From contig MCFH01000022.1 of assembly GCA_002104945.1 (NCBI GenBank), forward strand, positions 558,001 to 622,000: a stretch of DNA of 64,000 nucleotides, written 5' to 3'. A program made the position numbers and the translations under genes. Below are positions 1 through 13,793 of the stretch, in pieces. The notes beneath the pieces are model-generated. The model searched no databases. It saw nothing but the letters and a program-made list of their open reading frames with translations, and was not told the origin of the DNA. This DNA is from Piromyces finnis. Lineage: Eukaryota > Neocallimastigomycota > Neocallimastigomycetes > Neocallimastigales > Neocallimastigaceae. The stretch's first letter is position 1, and every line of letters starts with the position of its first letter.

Positions 1-1119
1 TGTTTAACAAAATCTTCTATTGATAGACAATTTGGTGGTATTGTTGTTGAAGGCATTATATTATTGTTGGTTGGTTCAGTATTACTATGATCTGTAGGAT
101 TAATATGAGTGGTAGAATTACTACTAATAGAAGGTTGAATGGAAGTTTGTTCATCATTATTAGCAACAACTATTTCTTCCTTGATATCCGATATTTCTTT
201 ATTTTCTACATCGACAATTTCTTGAGTTAATTCACTTTCTGGTAAAGTAGATGATTCTTTGAGTACTTCAACAACAGTTTCTTCAGTGGTAGTATCAGTA
301 GTAGTGGTATCTTTATTTTCCGTTATTGAAATAGGAGATTCTTCTTCTTTAACGATGGTATCTTGATTTTTCGTTATTGAAATTGGAGATTCTTCTTTTA
401 GGATAGAAGATGGGGAAGTTTTAGTTTGTTTTGGGAATGAATGATGTTGACAAGATTGACGATCAAAACAAGTATATTCACTATGTGGAGTAGATAGTGA
501 TGAATTAGAAGGAGATAATAATTGCTCACCACAAGCACATTTTTTTAGTACTTCAATGGGTTCAATAGTTGAATAACTTGAATTTGAGGAATCTATGGAA
601 TGTACCATAGAATCACTATTGACAGATATTTCATTTATTATCTTATTGTTTGAAAATATATCTGTGTTATTTAAATATTTTTTATACCATATTCTCCACG
701 ATATATTTTCAAGTCTAAATCCATTTTTTATATCATCTTTACATTTTGTAAATATTATCCACATTCTGAAATTTCAAATAATAATATCATTTTTATATCA
801 TTTAATTGATATATTAATATTAATTTAATAGATATTCATTTTAATTTATCAAATATAAGAATTTATTAGATATAAAAATTTATTAGATAAGAATATATTA
901 AATAATAAGAATTTATTAAAAATATAGGAATTTCAATAATGAATACAGTAGTTTTTAAAATATATATATTAATTTTTATAGTTATTAAATGTTGACCATA
1001 GAGAATAAAAAAAATTTAAAGTCTATTTACCTTCTAATATCAATTTCATCAATAGTGGTATCTTGAAAGCTTTCAAGAGCCAAAGTTAAAACAGGTTGTT
1101 GATGTAATAAAACAGGCAT
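1..1119 (-). CDS. AreA GATA-like (DUF1752) domain protein, 5' part; runs off window
   Basis: Two exons are visible. Exon 1 is 1119-1031, from the ATG, ending in phase 2 at a GTAAAT donor. Exon 2 is 765-1, opening after TTTCAG and leaving the window. Across the junction the protein reads IRRMWIIFTKCKDDI, then NGFRLENISWRIWYKKYL. This matches the fungal AreA GATA-like domain family (Pfam DUF1752), whose core is W-x-F-x-K and RLEN-SWR at the N-terminus of nitrogen-regulatory GATA factors and related proteins. The start is chosen because the short leader MPVLLHQQPVLTLALESFQD joins in frame to that domain. After the domain comes a Cys/Ser patch (CACGEQLL, CFDRQSCQHH), then Ser/Thr/Glu-rich low complexity with a repeated EESPISIT motif. 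Whether a GATA zinc finger follows lies outside the window, so a transcription-factor role is inferred only from the N-terminal domain. Confidence 0.72.
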
Positions 1120-4100
1120 TTCCAATAATTTATTTATAAATATCCAAAAGAAAAAGTGTATTTTGTTTTATTTAACCAAGTATTTATATGTTTTAATATT
1201 CTTTAAAAAATAATAATAATATTCAAATAGTTTTTATATTACAGTTTTATTATTATTATTATTATTATTATATTTATTTGTTTTTTTGTTTTTGTAATTA
1301 AAAGTTGATATTATTCATAGTTGTTGTTGTTATTTTTTTTATTAAAATACAAAGGTTTTTTTTAATATTTTTATTACTGTAAATTTTTAAATTTCCTTTA
1401 ATGTGCTGACTTTTAAAACATTTGTGAAATAAATTCTTTTTTAAAAAATATCTATTTTTTGTTTTATTTTGTGTTTAAATATATATTTATTAATTTTATT
1501 ATTACTTATTAATATTCTTTGGCATAAAAAAAGTAGTAGTTGTATATCGTTGTTAAAAACTTTATAATAATTATTATTTTTTATAAATTCTTTTTTTTTT
1601 TAATTGTGTTCTATCGTCAATGATGGTTATTCAAATTAATATTAATTTATTATATTGATATTTCCTTTTAAAAAAAAAAAGAAAAAGAAAAATAGCAGTA
1701 GTAATAATAATAAGCAATATGTTTTTTTCTTTCTTAATTTATCGTTTTTACAAAATTGTTGCTTAAAAAAAAAAAAAAAAACTTTTTCATGGTTTTTATA
1801 GTCTTTTAAAAAAATGATTTAAAAATTTCTTCTGACCTAAATTAATATATGGCATCATATATTACAACTTATTCAACTTATTGAATAGTTAAAGTTTTAA
1901 ATAATTTTAATTATTAATAAAAAATGATGTATTCTTTTTTTATGATGACAAAATTTTTAAAAAAAAAACTAAAATGATAACATTAATTTTAAAGCGTGAC
2001 TTGCCTAATAATAAATTTATGATAACATAAAACAAAATGAAAAATGGAATAAATCTATGTAAAATGAAGAAATAAAATAAATAATATATTCATTTATAGT
2101 AATAATTTATTTTTATTTATATTGTTTAATATATTATCAATATATGCCAATGTTTATTATTCATTATCTCTTTTATTCAGGATATCTTTTAGGATTTATT
2201 CCTATTGATTCTATATAAACTATATTGAATATATTATTATCTATTTATTATATAAATAGAATATATATCATTATATATTAGAGTGTAATGATAATCTATT
2301 AATAGTAAATAGATCATGCTTTGCTTTAAAATTATTGAAGACATAGTTGTTTATATCATTATTATTAAAATTAATATATTAGAGTATAGTATAATGTATT
2401 ATAATATATCATAGTATAATTTTGAAATATATATTAATATTGGTAGTATATATTATAATTTATTATAGTATTATTACTATTATATTATATAATATATTAT
2501 ATATTTATAATTCATTTTAAAATTATCAATAATTAATTTTAAAAGACGAATGATACATAGATAATCATGACATATAAATTATGTTGATTAATTATAATAT
2601 AATATATGTTTCAAATTTAATTTCAATTATTATAATATATTATTAATATATTTATAATATATTGAAGTATTCTATAGAATTATGGCTAAGGATGACACCA
2701 CTTTTAATTATAAAATAATTATACAGAAATAAGTATTATTTAGTTTATATATTAGAATATACTTTAATATATGTTAAATATATAATTTCTATATTGAGTA
2801 TTATGAAGTGAATCATGAGTTGATGGGTTCAGGAGAAAATAACTTTATTTATCATGGGATTGATTTATTATAATATATTATAAGTATAATGTAATATATG
2901 TTAATAATTTATGACATTTCAATTGTAAATTTGAGGATGAATTTCAATAAAAAAAATAAATTCTTCAACCTATAATCCATAAAGCAAAAAAGTGGATGAT
3001 GAAGTGGACAACTGCTGCTAGTGTGCGGTTTTTCTCAACAATCCTTTCCTCCTTCTTCTTGAATGGTAATTACGAATAAAAAAAATAGGAAAACAAAAAA
3101 AAAAGTGGAGATTTATAATAACCACCATCTATCGATAAATTTAATTTAAATTGCAAATAGCAATAAAAAAAAGTCTTTTTTTTTATTAACAGAATAAGCC
3201 TTATTATCCATCAGAAATGGGTATGAATGCTGATTTTACCATAGACATAGAATATAAGGTGTATTGTTTTTGTTTTTAGTATCAATTTATAAATATAAAA
3301 TATTAACAAAGTGAATCATCTGAATGGCGTCAGATGGTCCAAATAACATTTATGTTGCAATTGTTGAAATGAGGCTCATTCGTAGACTATTAATATCCAT
3401 AATTTAATAGGATGATGGGTAATACAATTTTATTAGTATTGACGGTGATGGTATAAGCTAAAAATGACAGGATCATGTTTAATATTGAATATGATCGTAG
3501 CTAGTGTTGAATAGTTAAAAGTGTGTTTAATGTATAATGAATAACATTTGCTAATAACATTTTTTAATATACAATAGTTATGGTTGAATGACTAAACTTA
3601 AACAAGTTTTCTTTTTTTGCACCATTCACCATTCATCCCTTCACGTCACTGGTAAAATTTCCTTTGATTTTTGTTGACATTTAATTTAATAAAAAATTAA
3701 AAAATGGATGAAATTTAATAATTTTATTTGTATTAATTCTAGAATTTATTGAATAATAAAAAATATATATAATAAAATATATTGTACAATATAATATGTA
3801 GTATATAATAGAATATATAATATTAGTTTTAATTATTTTTTGATATGTATTATTACAGTATTAATTATACATTTTATTATACATTTATTATATTATACAT
3901 TTATTATATTATATATTATATTATTATATATTTATTATATTATTATATTATATTATTATACATTTATTATATTATATTATTATATATTTATTATATTATA
4001 TTATTATATATTTATTATATTATATTATTATATATTATTCTATTTATTTATATTTACTCTATTCATATAAATTTATTTTGTTAATTAAAAAGATGTTTTA

Positions 4101-6203
4101 TTATTAATTATAATTATAAAATTTTAATATATTTATATTACACAAATTAATTTAATTAATAATTAAAAAATAAATTCATTTATTTGATAAATAAAAATTT
4201 TCAAAACTTTAATTAATATTAAAATGAAGGAAGGATAAAGAAATTTTATTTTAAAATAAAGGAATTTAAAAAAAAAAAAAAAGTATAGAACGTTATATAT
4301 AAAATTTAATAGTAAGGATATCTATATATTTTACAAATAAAAAAGAAAGTGACTATTAAAAAGAGTGAGTTAAGCATCTCTTGAATATTAAATAAATCAT
4401 CAATGAGTGAATGACATTAAAACAATAGTAATCCATAAGATTAATTAAATCATAAATTATTTTTAATATAAAATGAAATTAATTTAAAAAATGTGGAAGA
4501 ATAATTAATAAATTAATTAAAGGAGAATTAATTAAAAAAAACCACCACACCAGAATTAAATATTATCATAGGAATAAGGTGTGTTAAAAAGAATAGAATG
4601 AGGATGGATTTTTGTTGGTGTGTAGATACTACTACTGTAAAATATGAACTAATCCTTAATGATAGGATTTATGATAACTTCTTCTTCCTTTATTATTCAT
4701 GTGATTACTTTCGAGCTTCACTCCCTAGATAAAAAAAAAAGTTTAATTCTATTCTTAATTCTCAACCTAATTTAAAAAACTTTAAAATTTAAATGACTAA
4801 TAAATATTTTTATATATATCAAATTAAAACTAGTATTCATACTATAATGACATTCTAGACCTTTCAATTAAAAAAAATTATATAATGTATATATATATTT
4901 TTTTTAAATTTTGTTACACGCCATACAAACTTTAAAAGATACTATGGAAAAAGGAATCAACTTTAAAAAAGAAAAATAATAAATGATAATAAAAAAAAAT
5001 AAGCTATTACTATTTTGAAAATAATCCATAATATCATAATTCTTATACAATTTCATGTTTTCTTTTTAATATAAGTATTAATAAAAGAAATAGTTCAAAA
5101 TGGCAAACTAGACAAAATAATAAAGTGTACTAAAGTTTATTTGATAATAATAAAAAAAAAAACCTCTTTTCAATAAAGCTTTTTTATTATTAAAGAAAAT
5201 AAAATTACCACATGACTCTAAATTAATTAAAAAAAAAAAAAGTTCAGAAATGCTTTAATAATAAACTTTTTACTGAAAAAAAAAAAAACGAATAATGAAT
5301 CAAAAGTAATTTTTATGCATGGCAAGAGTTTAACGAATTTTTATTTCTATATATAAAATGGCATCATCATTTATTCATTAAATTCTTTTTTTATTATTAT
5401 TCTTATTCATTTACAAAATAAAAAGTTATTATTGTTGTTGTCTATTATTATCTTTTCTTCTTTTTTACTTCTTACAGAATGATGATTCGGTAGTATTATT
5501 AAAAAAAAAAGGGATATATATAATATTTATATTTATTATTTTAGTATATGACAAGTCATACTTTACCATTAAAAAAAGAAAAAAGAGAACTTTTTTTAAA
5601 AAACCAATAATTTACCATTAAAAAAAATTATCATAAGGACGTTGTATTACCTTGATGTTTAAGGTAAAATTAAAAATTCATCCCATGAACATATTAAAGT
5701 ATGAACAGTACTGTGCCACATTTATGTATTTATCGAATATTGAATTATTTGAAACTCTTATTATATTAAAATTACATTAGCCATAATTTCAAAAAAGATA
5801 CAGAAGAAAAGAAAAAGTTGTTGTAATTATTGTTTTTGACAAGCTTACCCATTTTTTATTAAATTGTCAAGTATAATCACCATAATACAAAATCTTTGAG
5901 ATTTTTTTTTGGAATGAATACTGTTTGAAACGATGGTAGGATGGCAACAAAAGTTAAACTTTAATAAAAAAAAAAAAATAAAAGAAAAAAAAAAGGTATA
6001 ATAGATAATAGACATGGGAAATATTAATGAATTAAATAGTATGGTAATGTTAAAGATCCCACCTAAAAACTCTGGCTAATGCAAACAACAATAGCAATTT
6101 AAAAAAAAAAATAAAGTGAAGAAATTTTATAAAACTAATTCTATTGAAAATCTTCATATTAAATTAAAATAGTTTTTTTGAAATATTAAAAAAAAAAAAA
6201 ATT
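1120..6203. other. long AT-rich intergenic spacer
   Basis: No convincing gene was found on either strand in these 5 kb. Short open frames, such as those near 3840-4084, are translations of A/T repeats rich in Ile, Tyr and Leu with no family resemblance. The stretch holds poly(A)/poly(T) runs, many ATATT-type repeats and one 24-bp minisatellite, listed separately. The part nearest 1120 presumably contains the promoter of the minus-strand gene. Confidence 0.6.
3898..4035. repeat. 24-bp A/T minisatellite
   Basis: A tandem array of a unit close to CATTTATTATATTATATTAT plus TATA is seen. About three near-perfect copies follow one another from 3961, with two degenerate copies before them. It consists almost only of A and T, so it creates spurious open frames. 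Confidence 0.75.
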
Positions 6204-7978
6204 AAGAAATATATTAAAAATGGTAATAATAATGATAATGATCCCTTAACTCTCTATGATGATAATAACAACAAATTAACTGCTTTTAATTCTAATTTGT
6301 TTTCAAGTTATAAAGATGTAGGAGATAAATGTATGAAAATTGAAAAATGTAGGAATTTATTTAAACCAAATAGTAATGGAAAACAAGAAGTTGAAAATTT
6401 TGTTGTAGGTAAAGATGAAGAAAAATTATATTTTTTTGTTAGTGATAAAGAAAAGATTCATTCATTTATAATAGACAATAATAAAAATGATTCTGAAGTT
6501 GAATATAATTCATTGTCCTTAGAAGATATTAATAATAGTATCAAAGGATATGGTAAAAAATCAAATAAAGATAATAATAAGGGATAACTATTATTGCAGA
6601 ATGTGATATTGAGCTTTCATATGACGTTACTTCTTATAATACTATAGATATTAAATCTGATGATTATAGTTTTGAAGATACCGAAGGAAAACGAATAGAA
6701 AATAAATTAAAAGAAAGTATTCTTGATAGTAATATAAGTTGAAATACTTCTAAGAATATTTTATGTGAATATTATAAATGGTTTTATATTCATATTGAGA
6801 AAATACCATTAATATTTATTAAAGAAAGAGATGAATTAATAAATAATAGTGATGAATATAAAAAGTTTGGTGAATATAAAGTAAATTATATAAAACTTAA
6901 AAATTATATGAAAAAAATTAAAAATACTATCGAAGACAATACACCTGAAATGGATTTTACTATGTTTAATTTTAGAGATTACTTTAATAAGTATCTTCAA
7001 AATTTAGAAAATGAAATAAAAGATATAAATAAGAAGCTAAAAAATAAACTTAAAAAAAAGGAAAAGACTAATTTAACAAATAAATTAAAGGTTTTAGAAA
7101 AGGAATTTGAAATATTATCATCAAAAGAGTTAAATAAAATAATTATTGAAGATATTATAAAAGGAGATTATATAGAATATTATAAAAGTAAAAATAATAT
7201 AAATGAATTGAGTGACATAGAAATTGATGAAATAAGTGAATCTAGTTTAATAAATATGTTTTATGATAAATCAGACATTAATAGTAAATCCGATGAGATG
7301 TTACATTTAATTGAAGATAGTGATGTTGAAACGCATGATACATTAAGATATTCGGTTGAATTAAATTATCAATATGCCAATTATCAATCACCAGGTAGTA
7401 TGAATTCAAAAGATACTAAAGCGGTAGCAAATAATTATAATAAATTACATGATAAGTTAATAAGAAATATTCAACCAATTGATGAATTTCAAAATGAAAT
7501 ATTTTCTGAAGCTATGGATGAAGTTATAAAATATAATCCTAACATTGAAACAAAAATTACAGAAAATGCCAATATAAAGATTGAAGAAGTATTTAATGAA
7601 ATATCCGAATATGACGATAAAATTAAAGAATCGCTAACTGATGATACTAAAAGGCATATAGAAAATACAATCAATAAGTTTTCTACATATGTTGTTGGAT
7701 CATATTACAAGTTTTCAAAAATGTTAGGAAGGGAAAATCAAGTAATTATTGATGATTATAAAAGTTATTTTAGTAATTATGTTAAATATGTTTCTAATTA
7801 TATTACAAGAAATAATATTAATTTAAATAACAAACCTTTGGTAATTAGTATAAAGCCTAATATGAATAATATTAATAATATTCATAATTATTGTATTGAT
7901 AAAAACAATATTGTAAAAGCTAATAAACAATTTAGAATAAAATACATAAATGTTAAGAAGGAAATAACAAAATTATAA
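6204..7978 (+). pseudogene. broken hypothetical gene, Lys/Glu/Asn-rich coiled-coil protein
   Basis: A long coding-like stretch of about 590 codons is interrupted twice. Frame 3 is open from at least 6204 to 6580. A one-base shift near 6581 moves it into frame 2. That frame continues through a single TGA (context NIS-stop-NTS, about 6740) to the TAA at 7978. No in-frame ATG opens the 5' end, so it is 5'-truncated or its first exon lies behind an unrecognised intron. The protein is charged, with a likely coiled coil around EIKDINKKLKNKLKKKEK and KVLEKEFEILSSKELNK. I recognise no domain or family. The next locus has similar damage in the same orientation, so the two may have decayed together. 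Sequencing error at the frameshift cannot be excluded, but three defects favour a pseudogene. Confidence 0.55.
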
Positions 7979-8476
7979 AAGTAATGATGAATGGTTATAA
8001 TTAACTTTATAAAAGAATTTATTATTCTTCTTCTTATTCTTCTTCTTATTATTATTATTAGTAGTAGTAGTAATATTATAAAAATTAATATAATGTTTAT
8101 TAAATTTATTAATAATATTATAATTACTAATAATTAAATAATTAAAAAAAAAAAAAAAAAGTAATTAATATTATATAATTATTATAGTAAAATATTAAAA
8201 ATACTATATTAATTAATAATATTATAATTACTTTTTTTAAAAACATGTATATATATGTTTATGTCTATGTATATATTTAAATTGATTAAATAAATATATG
8301 GTTTATTTAAAAATATGCTATATATATATATATATATGTATATAGGTTTATATTATCTATAGTATCTATATATATATTTATAAATTGATTTTTAAAAATC
8401 AATAAATATTTAATAAAATATAAATTATTAGAAAAAAAAAAAATTATTATTTATTAATTTTTTAAATAATAAATTT
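7979..8476. other. AT-rich spacer between the two broken genes
   Basis: This stretch holds TCT/ATT and TA microsatellites and poly(A). No coding signal was seen. Confidence 0.6.
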
Positions 8477-9898
8477 ATGAAGTTAATTAATATTGTACTT
8501 TGTATATTCTTTGCTAATAGTATTTTAGCAAATGAATCCAAAATATTTTGTCGATATAATCATCAAGGGGTAACTAAAGTTTATGACCCTGCTTATTTCG
8601 ACAAAGATGGTAATGTTGTATTCGCTAAAATGATAGAAGAATATGCAAAGGTTTTAGGGCCTACATGATATGGAGTTTCCTGGTGTGATAATAGTACTAT
8701 GGTTAATAGTATTGGTATTTATTATGATATCACATCAATCCAAGAAAATTTAAGAAAAAGATCTAATCAAGACGATGAAAATAGGGTAGATAATAGTAAT
8801 AATAGTAATGATAATAATAATGAAATAGTTGAAGATAAGAATTAAACAGAAAATGTTAATCCATATGTAAGAGGTAAAAATACGATTGAAGAAACAAAAC
8901 ACATAATTGAAAATTATATTGATACTATTTATGATAAATTAAAAGAGAGTAATAACCAGTGTATACCATTAGTTAGTAATAACCCAAGATTTAATCCTTA
9001 TCATAAATCTTTGATTATAGGTATCAATGATCGTGTTCCTAATATTAAGTATGCAACCGGTGGTATAATGAAATTACCAAGTTCTATTAATAATATTATT
9101 GATGATGTTTCTAGTGGATTATCACAAGGTTTTACGAATTGTGCCGCTGTAAGTAATTGTAAGGGATGTACTGTTGTTTGTGATGCACTTATAACTTTTA
9201 CAAATGAACGTCAATATTCGATTACAAATTCTGAAGGATTAATTATATCACGTAGTATAGGAAATATTGAAAGTAATACGGATACTTTAACGAATGAAAT
9301 ATCCAATACTATTGAAATTGCATCTACTTTAACCCATTCTGATAGTATAACTCAAACAGAATCAGACGCTAATACTAATTCATTGGAATTAGCAGTTTCT
9401 CTAGCACATTCAGAATCCAACACCGATGCCAATGATAATAATATATCAGTTAATGTTGAACATTCTGAAGCTAATATTCATGGAATTACCGAAGATGACA
9501 CTCATGCTATAACTAATACTACAAGTGTCTCCACAGAAAAAAATTGGAGTGGATATAAAGAAAAATCGGGTACAAAAGAATATAGTTATTTAAGTAAAGA
9601 AGATTATGATTATTATAACGATCAGTATGAACCAATAGGTAAAATAGATTATATAAGTGAAGAATCAACCTATAAAAACAAACGAAATGGTAATAATTAT
9701 GATTTTATTTTATATGATGGTGATAATGATAATATATATAATAACAAAACACAATTAGAAAAAAGATTTTTACCAGTAATAGCATTTGCGCCTGCAATAT
9801 TTGAATTTGTTGTTTCAACAGCAGCTAGAACATTACTTACACAAGGAGCAAAACAAGTTGGTAAATTTAATTTGAAGTTTTTCAACTTTTCAAATTAA
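8477..9898 (+). pseudogene. broken gene for a secreted hypothetical protein
   Basis: One frame runs from the ATG at 8477 to the TAA at 9898 (about 473 codons) and is interrupted by TGA at 8666-8668 and TAA near 8843. The N-terminus MKLINIVLCIFFANSILA is a good signal peptide. After it come Cys-containing segments (KIFCRYNHQG, YGVSWCDNS), then FTNCAAVSNCKGCTVVCDAL, then about 100 residues of Ser/Thr/Asn/Glu-rich alternating polar sequence with recurring HS-ES and T-S-T motifs. A hydrophobic patch near the end reads VIAFAPAIFEFVVSTAART. The TGA lies where Trp would fit (GPT-stop-YGVSW). Downstream sequence keeps good coding character, so the loss looks recent. I do not recognise the family. A secreted or surface protein is the most that the signal peptide supports. 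Confidence 0.6.
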
Positions 9899-11325
9899 AT
9901 CTTTTTAATATAATTTATATAATTAATAATATAATACATTATAATTATAATATATGTAAAATATATTAAAGAATGTGAAATCATTTTAAAGAAATTATAA
10001 AAATAACTATTTTTCAAAAAAGATCAGTTTGAAGGAAAAAGTACACAGCAATATAAAAAGAAAAGAAGAAGAAAAAAAAAAAAGAAAAGAAAAGAAATAA
10101 AGGTTTTATTTACTTATAATATTCTATTGATAATGATGATGATGCTTGTATTTAATTAAACTTTTTTTTAACAATTTATTATCAAGAGTTTAGGTTTAAT
10201 TTTTTTTTTTTCTATTTAACCTCGATACCTTTGATTAATTATTTAAATATGGAATATAAAATAAATAAAAACGTCTTATTCTTCTGAACAGTTCCTAACA
10301 ATGAATAGCATTGTTTTTAACTTTCTTTAAGAGCATAAGTAACGATAAAATGAAGCTTTTAACTTTTTTCTTTAATAAAAAAAAAAACGAACAAACGTAT
10401 TTATTTTTAAATATTTATTTTATATTATTTTTTATAAAAATAAAAATTAGTTGAAAAAAAATAAATGAATAAATAAAAAAATTAATTAAATTAAATAAAT
10501 GAATAATTAAATAAATTTTTAATTTTTTTTTTTTTTTTTTGATAAAAATTTTAAACTTTTTTTTGTTACCACATTCATTGTCAGAAAAAAAAAAAAAAGA
10601 AACTCTTTAAAGTTATCAATCTTTTATATTCATTATTAGTAATGGTGGTAATTTTGTGTATATAAATGAAAAGATAACAATAAATTGATGGAAGGTCTAA
10701 AAATAAAAATGATAGAAAAAAAAAAAGTTAAATAAATGACAACGCATTAAATAAAATTTCGATGGAAACTGTTACATTTTCATTTTTTTATACATCTTTC
10801 TATCTTGAATTTTGAATTTTCAATCAAAAAAAAAAAAAAAAAAAAAAACTTTTTTTTTAATGTAACCAAATTTGTAATTATTATTATTAAACATTATAAA
10901 TATTATTATCTTGATAATTTTTCTTTTTTATGTAAAAATCAAGTTAATTATATGAAACATGATTAATTATAATATTTTGATAATTGAAATTAAAAAAAAA
11001 ACCATTAAACCTTTTTTTTTTTAATATAATAAATAACATAAAAAAAAGGAATTATAATAAGAATTAGAATAGTATAATTCTTATTTATTGGTTATACAAA
11101 TTATACAAAATGACTTTTTAAAAAAAAAATACAAATTTTTTAATTATTATACAACCTTAAATCTATTTTTTTTTTTTTTTTTGAGTAGTCATTCTTTTTT
11201 TATGCATTGTTTATCATTGATAAAAAAAAAAAGTTAATCTTACGCCTACTTTTTAATAAAAACTATCTCTACCTATACCAAAAATAATTACTATCTATTA
11301 AAAGAGAAATATAATTTGATATATC

Positions 11326-11362
<37 letters not shown>

Positions 11363-12535
11363 AAATGAATGAAATGATAAAACCACTACTTTATATTATT
11401 GCAAGTAATAAGTAATAATTATTATCACATATATTTATGTATATATATATTTTTTAATTCACATTTTCCATTTTAAAATATTATAAATATTAAAAAAAAA
11501 AATAATAAAGTTTTACAGTTGGTATGGAGTAAAAATTAAAAATAATTAAAAAAAAAAAAACTATAATTATTATAAAAAGTTTTTTTTTATAAAATATAAT
11601 TTCGTTTTCAATTCATTCATTAAAACTTTTACATTTTACTATGATATATAAAGAAAAGTTTATCTTTATATTGATTAAGATCAATTTTTTTTTTTTTTTT
11701 TAAAAAAAAGGGCTTATTTAAGTTTTATCCATCTTAACCATAAAAATACTAAAATTTTTAAAAAAAAGACATTAGCTTCTTTGGATCATAACTTTTCCAT
11801 AGCCATAAAATAAAGGATTTTTTTAATAATAAATATTATTTTAATATTAAATTTATATTATGATCTAACCTTTAAGAGTAAATACTTTTCTATAAAAAGG
11901 TTAGAATTAAATACTTTTTGGTTCAAAGAAATCATGACAATAATAATATTAACTGTTTATTTATTATTGCTTTTAAAAATAGAAAAATAAGAATTAATAA
12001 AATAGATAAATTTATAAAATTTCAATAAAAAATAAAGATTATAATAACTTATTCTGTACAGCTTTTATTTTTATTTTTTTTTTCTATAATACTTCAATAG
12101 AATTGGTATAAAAATAAAAGTTTTAGTAAAAGATTTATAAAAAAAACTAATTTTGTTATTTTCAAAATAAAAGAAAAGATATATCAGACAACTATGAATA
12201 ATGTTTTTTTTTTTTTATACTTTTATTTTATTTAATTGTATTTTATTATCTAAAAAGTTATATAGTATATCATATATGAAATACTTTTTTTTTTTATTTC
12301 TATTTTTTCTTATTCGATAATACTATCTTTATAAATTTTTATAAATCTATTATGCATATATAAATTTTTGAAAAAAAAAAAAAAAAATTAATAAAAAGGT
12401 GTAAAATGGTGAACTAAATGAATATCTAATTAATTTCAAATTTAAATTTTAGAAGTAGATTGAGAAAATGTAAATCAATTTTTTTTCAAGTCATATTTTC
12501 TTTTGGTTTTCACCTTTTTTTTTCTTTCCTTTTTC
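9899..12535. other. AT-rich intergenic spacer
   Basis: Only homopolymer A/T runs and degenerate AT sequence were seen, including an A run of about 28 at 11331-11358. No supported gene was found on either strand. The right edge is the 3' flank of the YbaK-like gene, and the left edge is the 3' flank of the broken secreted-protein gene. Confidence 0.6.
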
Positions 12536-13762
12536 TTAGGCTAAATCAACAATCCAACAATTGGTAGCTTTAATAAAAGCATCAATTGAAATACGCCATT
12601 TCCAATCGACATCACCAGCACCTAAATAAAAGATTGGTGGCTAAATGAGAAAGTGTTGTATTTTTTTTTTTTTTTTTATTTTGAGTAATAAGAGCAGTTT
12701 AGATAGATAGATTGAAAAAAAATAATGTTATAAAATAAAAATTGATTGATATTTCAAAAATAGATATATATATATATATATATATTTAAAAAAACCATAA
12801 TTTAACATTATTATTATTACTATTATTATTTATTATTATTATTTTATTTTTTCTTACGTCTAATTTTGACATTTCTTCAGTAATAATAATTGGTATTTTT
12901 TGTGTGGTACCGATAGGACATACACCATTTTTATCAAAACCTGTAAGTTCAGCAGATTTCTGCGATTTGAGGTTGTAAGGTAAAGAATTATAAAAAGGTC
13001 AATTGATATGGTATATAATATATATATTTATAGTTGTTGTTACATATTTTACAATATTAATATCTTATATCCTATTCTTCTTATTATTATGTTTTATATT
13101 ATACTATTATTCTATTACTATTATTATCTCATTAATATTAAATAATCATTATATATTATTATCATTATTATTATTTTTATCATTTTAATAACAATCCATT
13201 AATGTTATAAAAAATATTACTAAACTTACTTCTGGGTTGGCTAATCTAAAATTGTAATGCTTTTTACTAATGGTTTTGTTTTTTAAGGAACGAACAAAAT
13301 TCATAAGTTTTTGTGTGTTTAATTTAGAAGTGTATTGAACACATACAGCATAATATTTAGAATTTAATGGATCTATAAATGTATAATATATATATATATA
13401 TATATTTTGTGTGTAGGTATGTGTTTGTGTGTAGGTAGTTGATAATATTAAAATAATATCATTTAATATGAAATTGTTTAAGATTAATGAAGATATCATT
13501 TTTTTTTATTAAAGGATTAAAGATTTAATAAAGAATCAATAAAATAGATATGTTTATGTATTTAATTTAGTTTGAGTTTATAATTGTATCTATAATAATA
13601 CATTAAACGGTTTTTTCTTTTTATTACCATTCATATCATTAACAGAACAACGAGTATTTTCCATAACAACGGTTTTACACATATGTTCTTTAGAAGGTGC
13701 CATAACTCTCAAACTTTATGAATTGAATTATATAAACCAATAAATCAATAAATGAAACATTA

Positions 13763-13793
<31 letters not shown>

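Noticed and set aside
595-828. Plus-strand open frame of 77 codons
   Set aside because: It is antisense to the AreA GATA-like exon 765-1, whose splice phase and domain match are far stronger.
3840-4084. Two overlapping open frames rich in Tyr, Ile and Leu
   Set aside because: They are translations of the 24-bp A/T minisatellite, with no start context or family resemblance.
1120-6203. Centromere or replication origin in the AT-rich spacer
   Set aside because: AT-richness is general in this window and nothing sequence-specific distinguishes this stretch.
13003-13188. Plus-strand Ile/Leu/Tyr-rich frame
   Set aside because: It falls inside an intron of the minus-strand YbaK-like gene and reflects ATT repeats.
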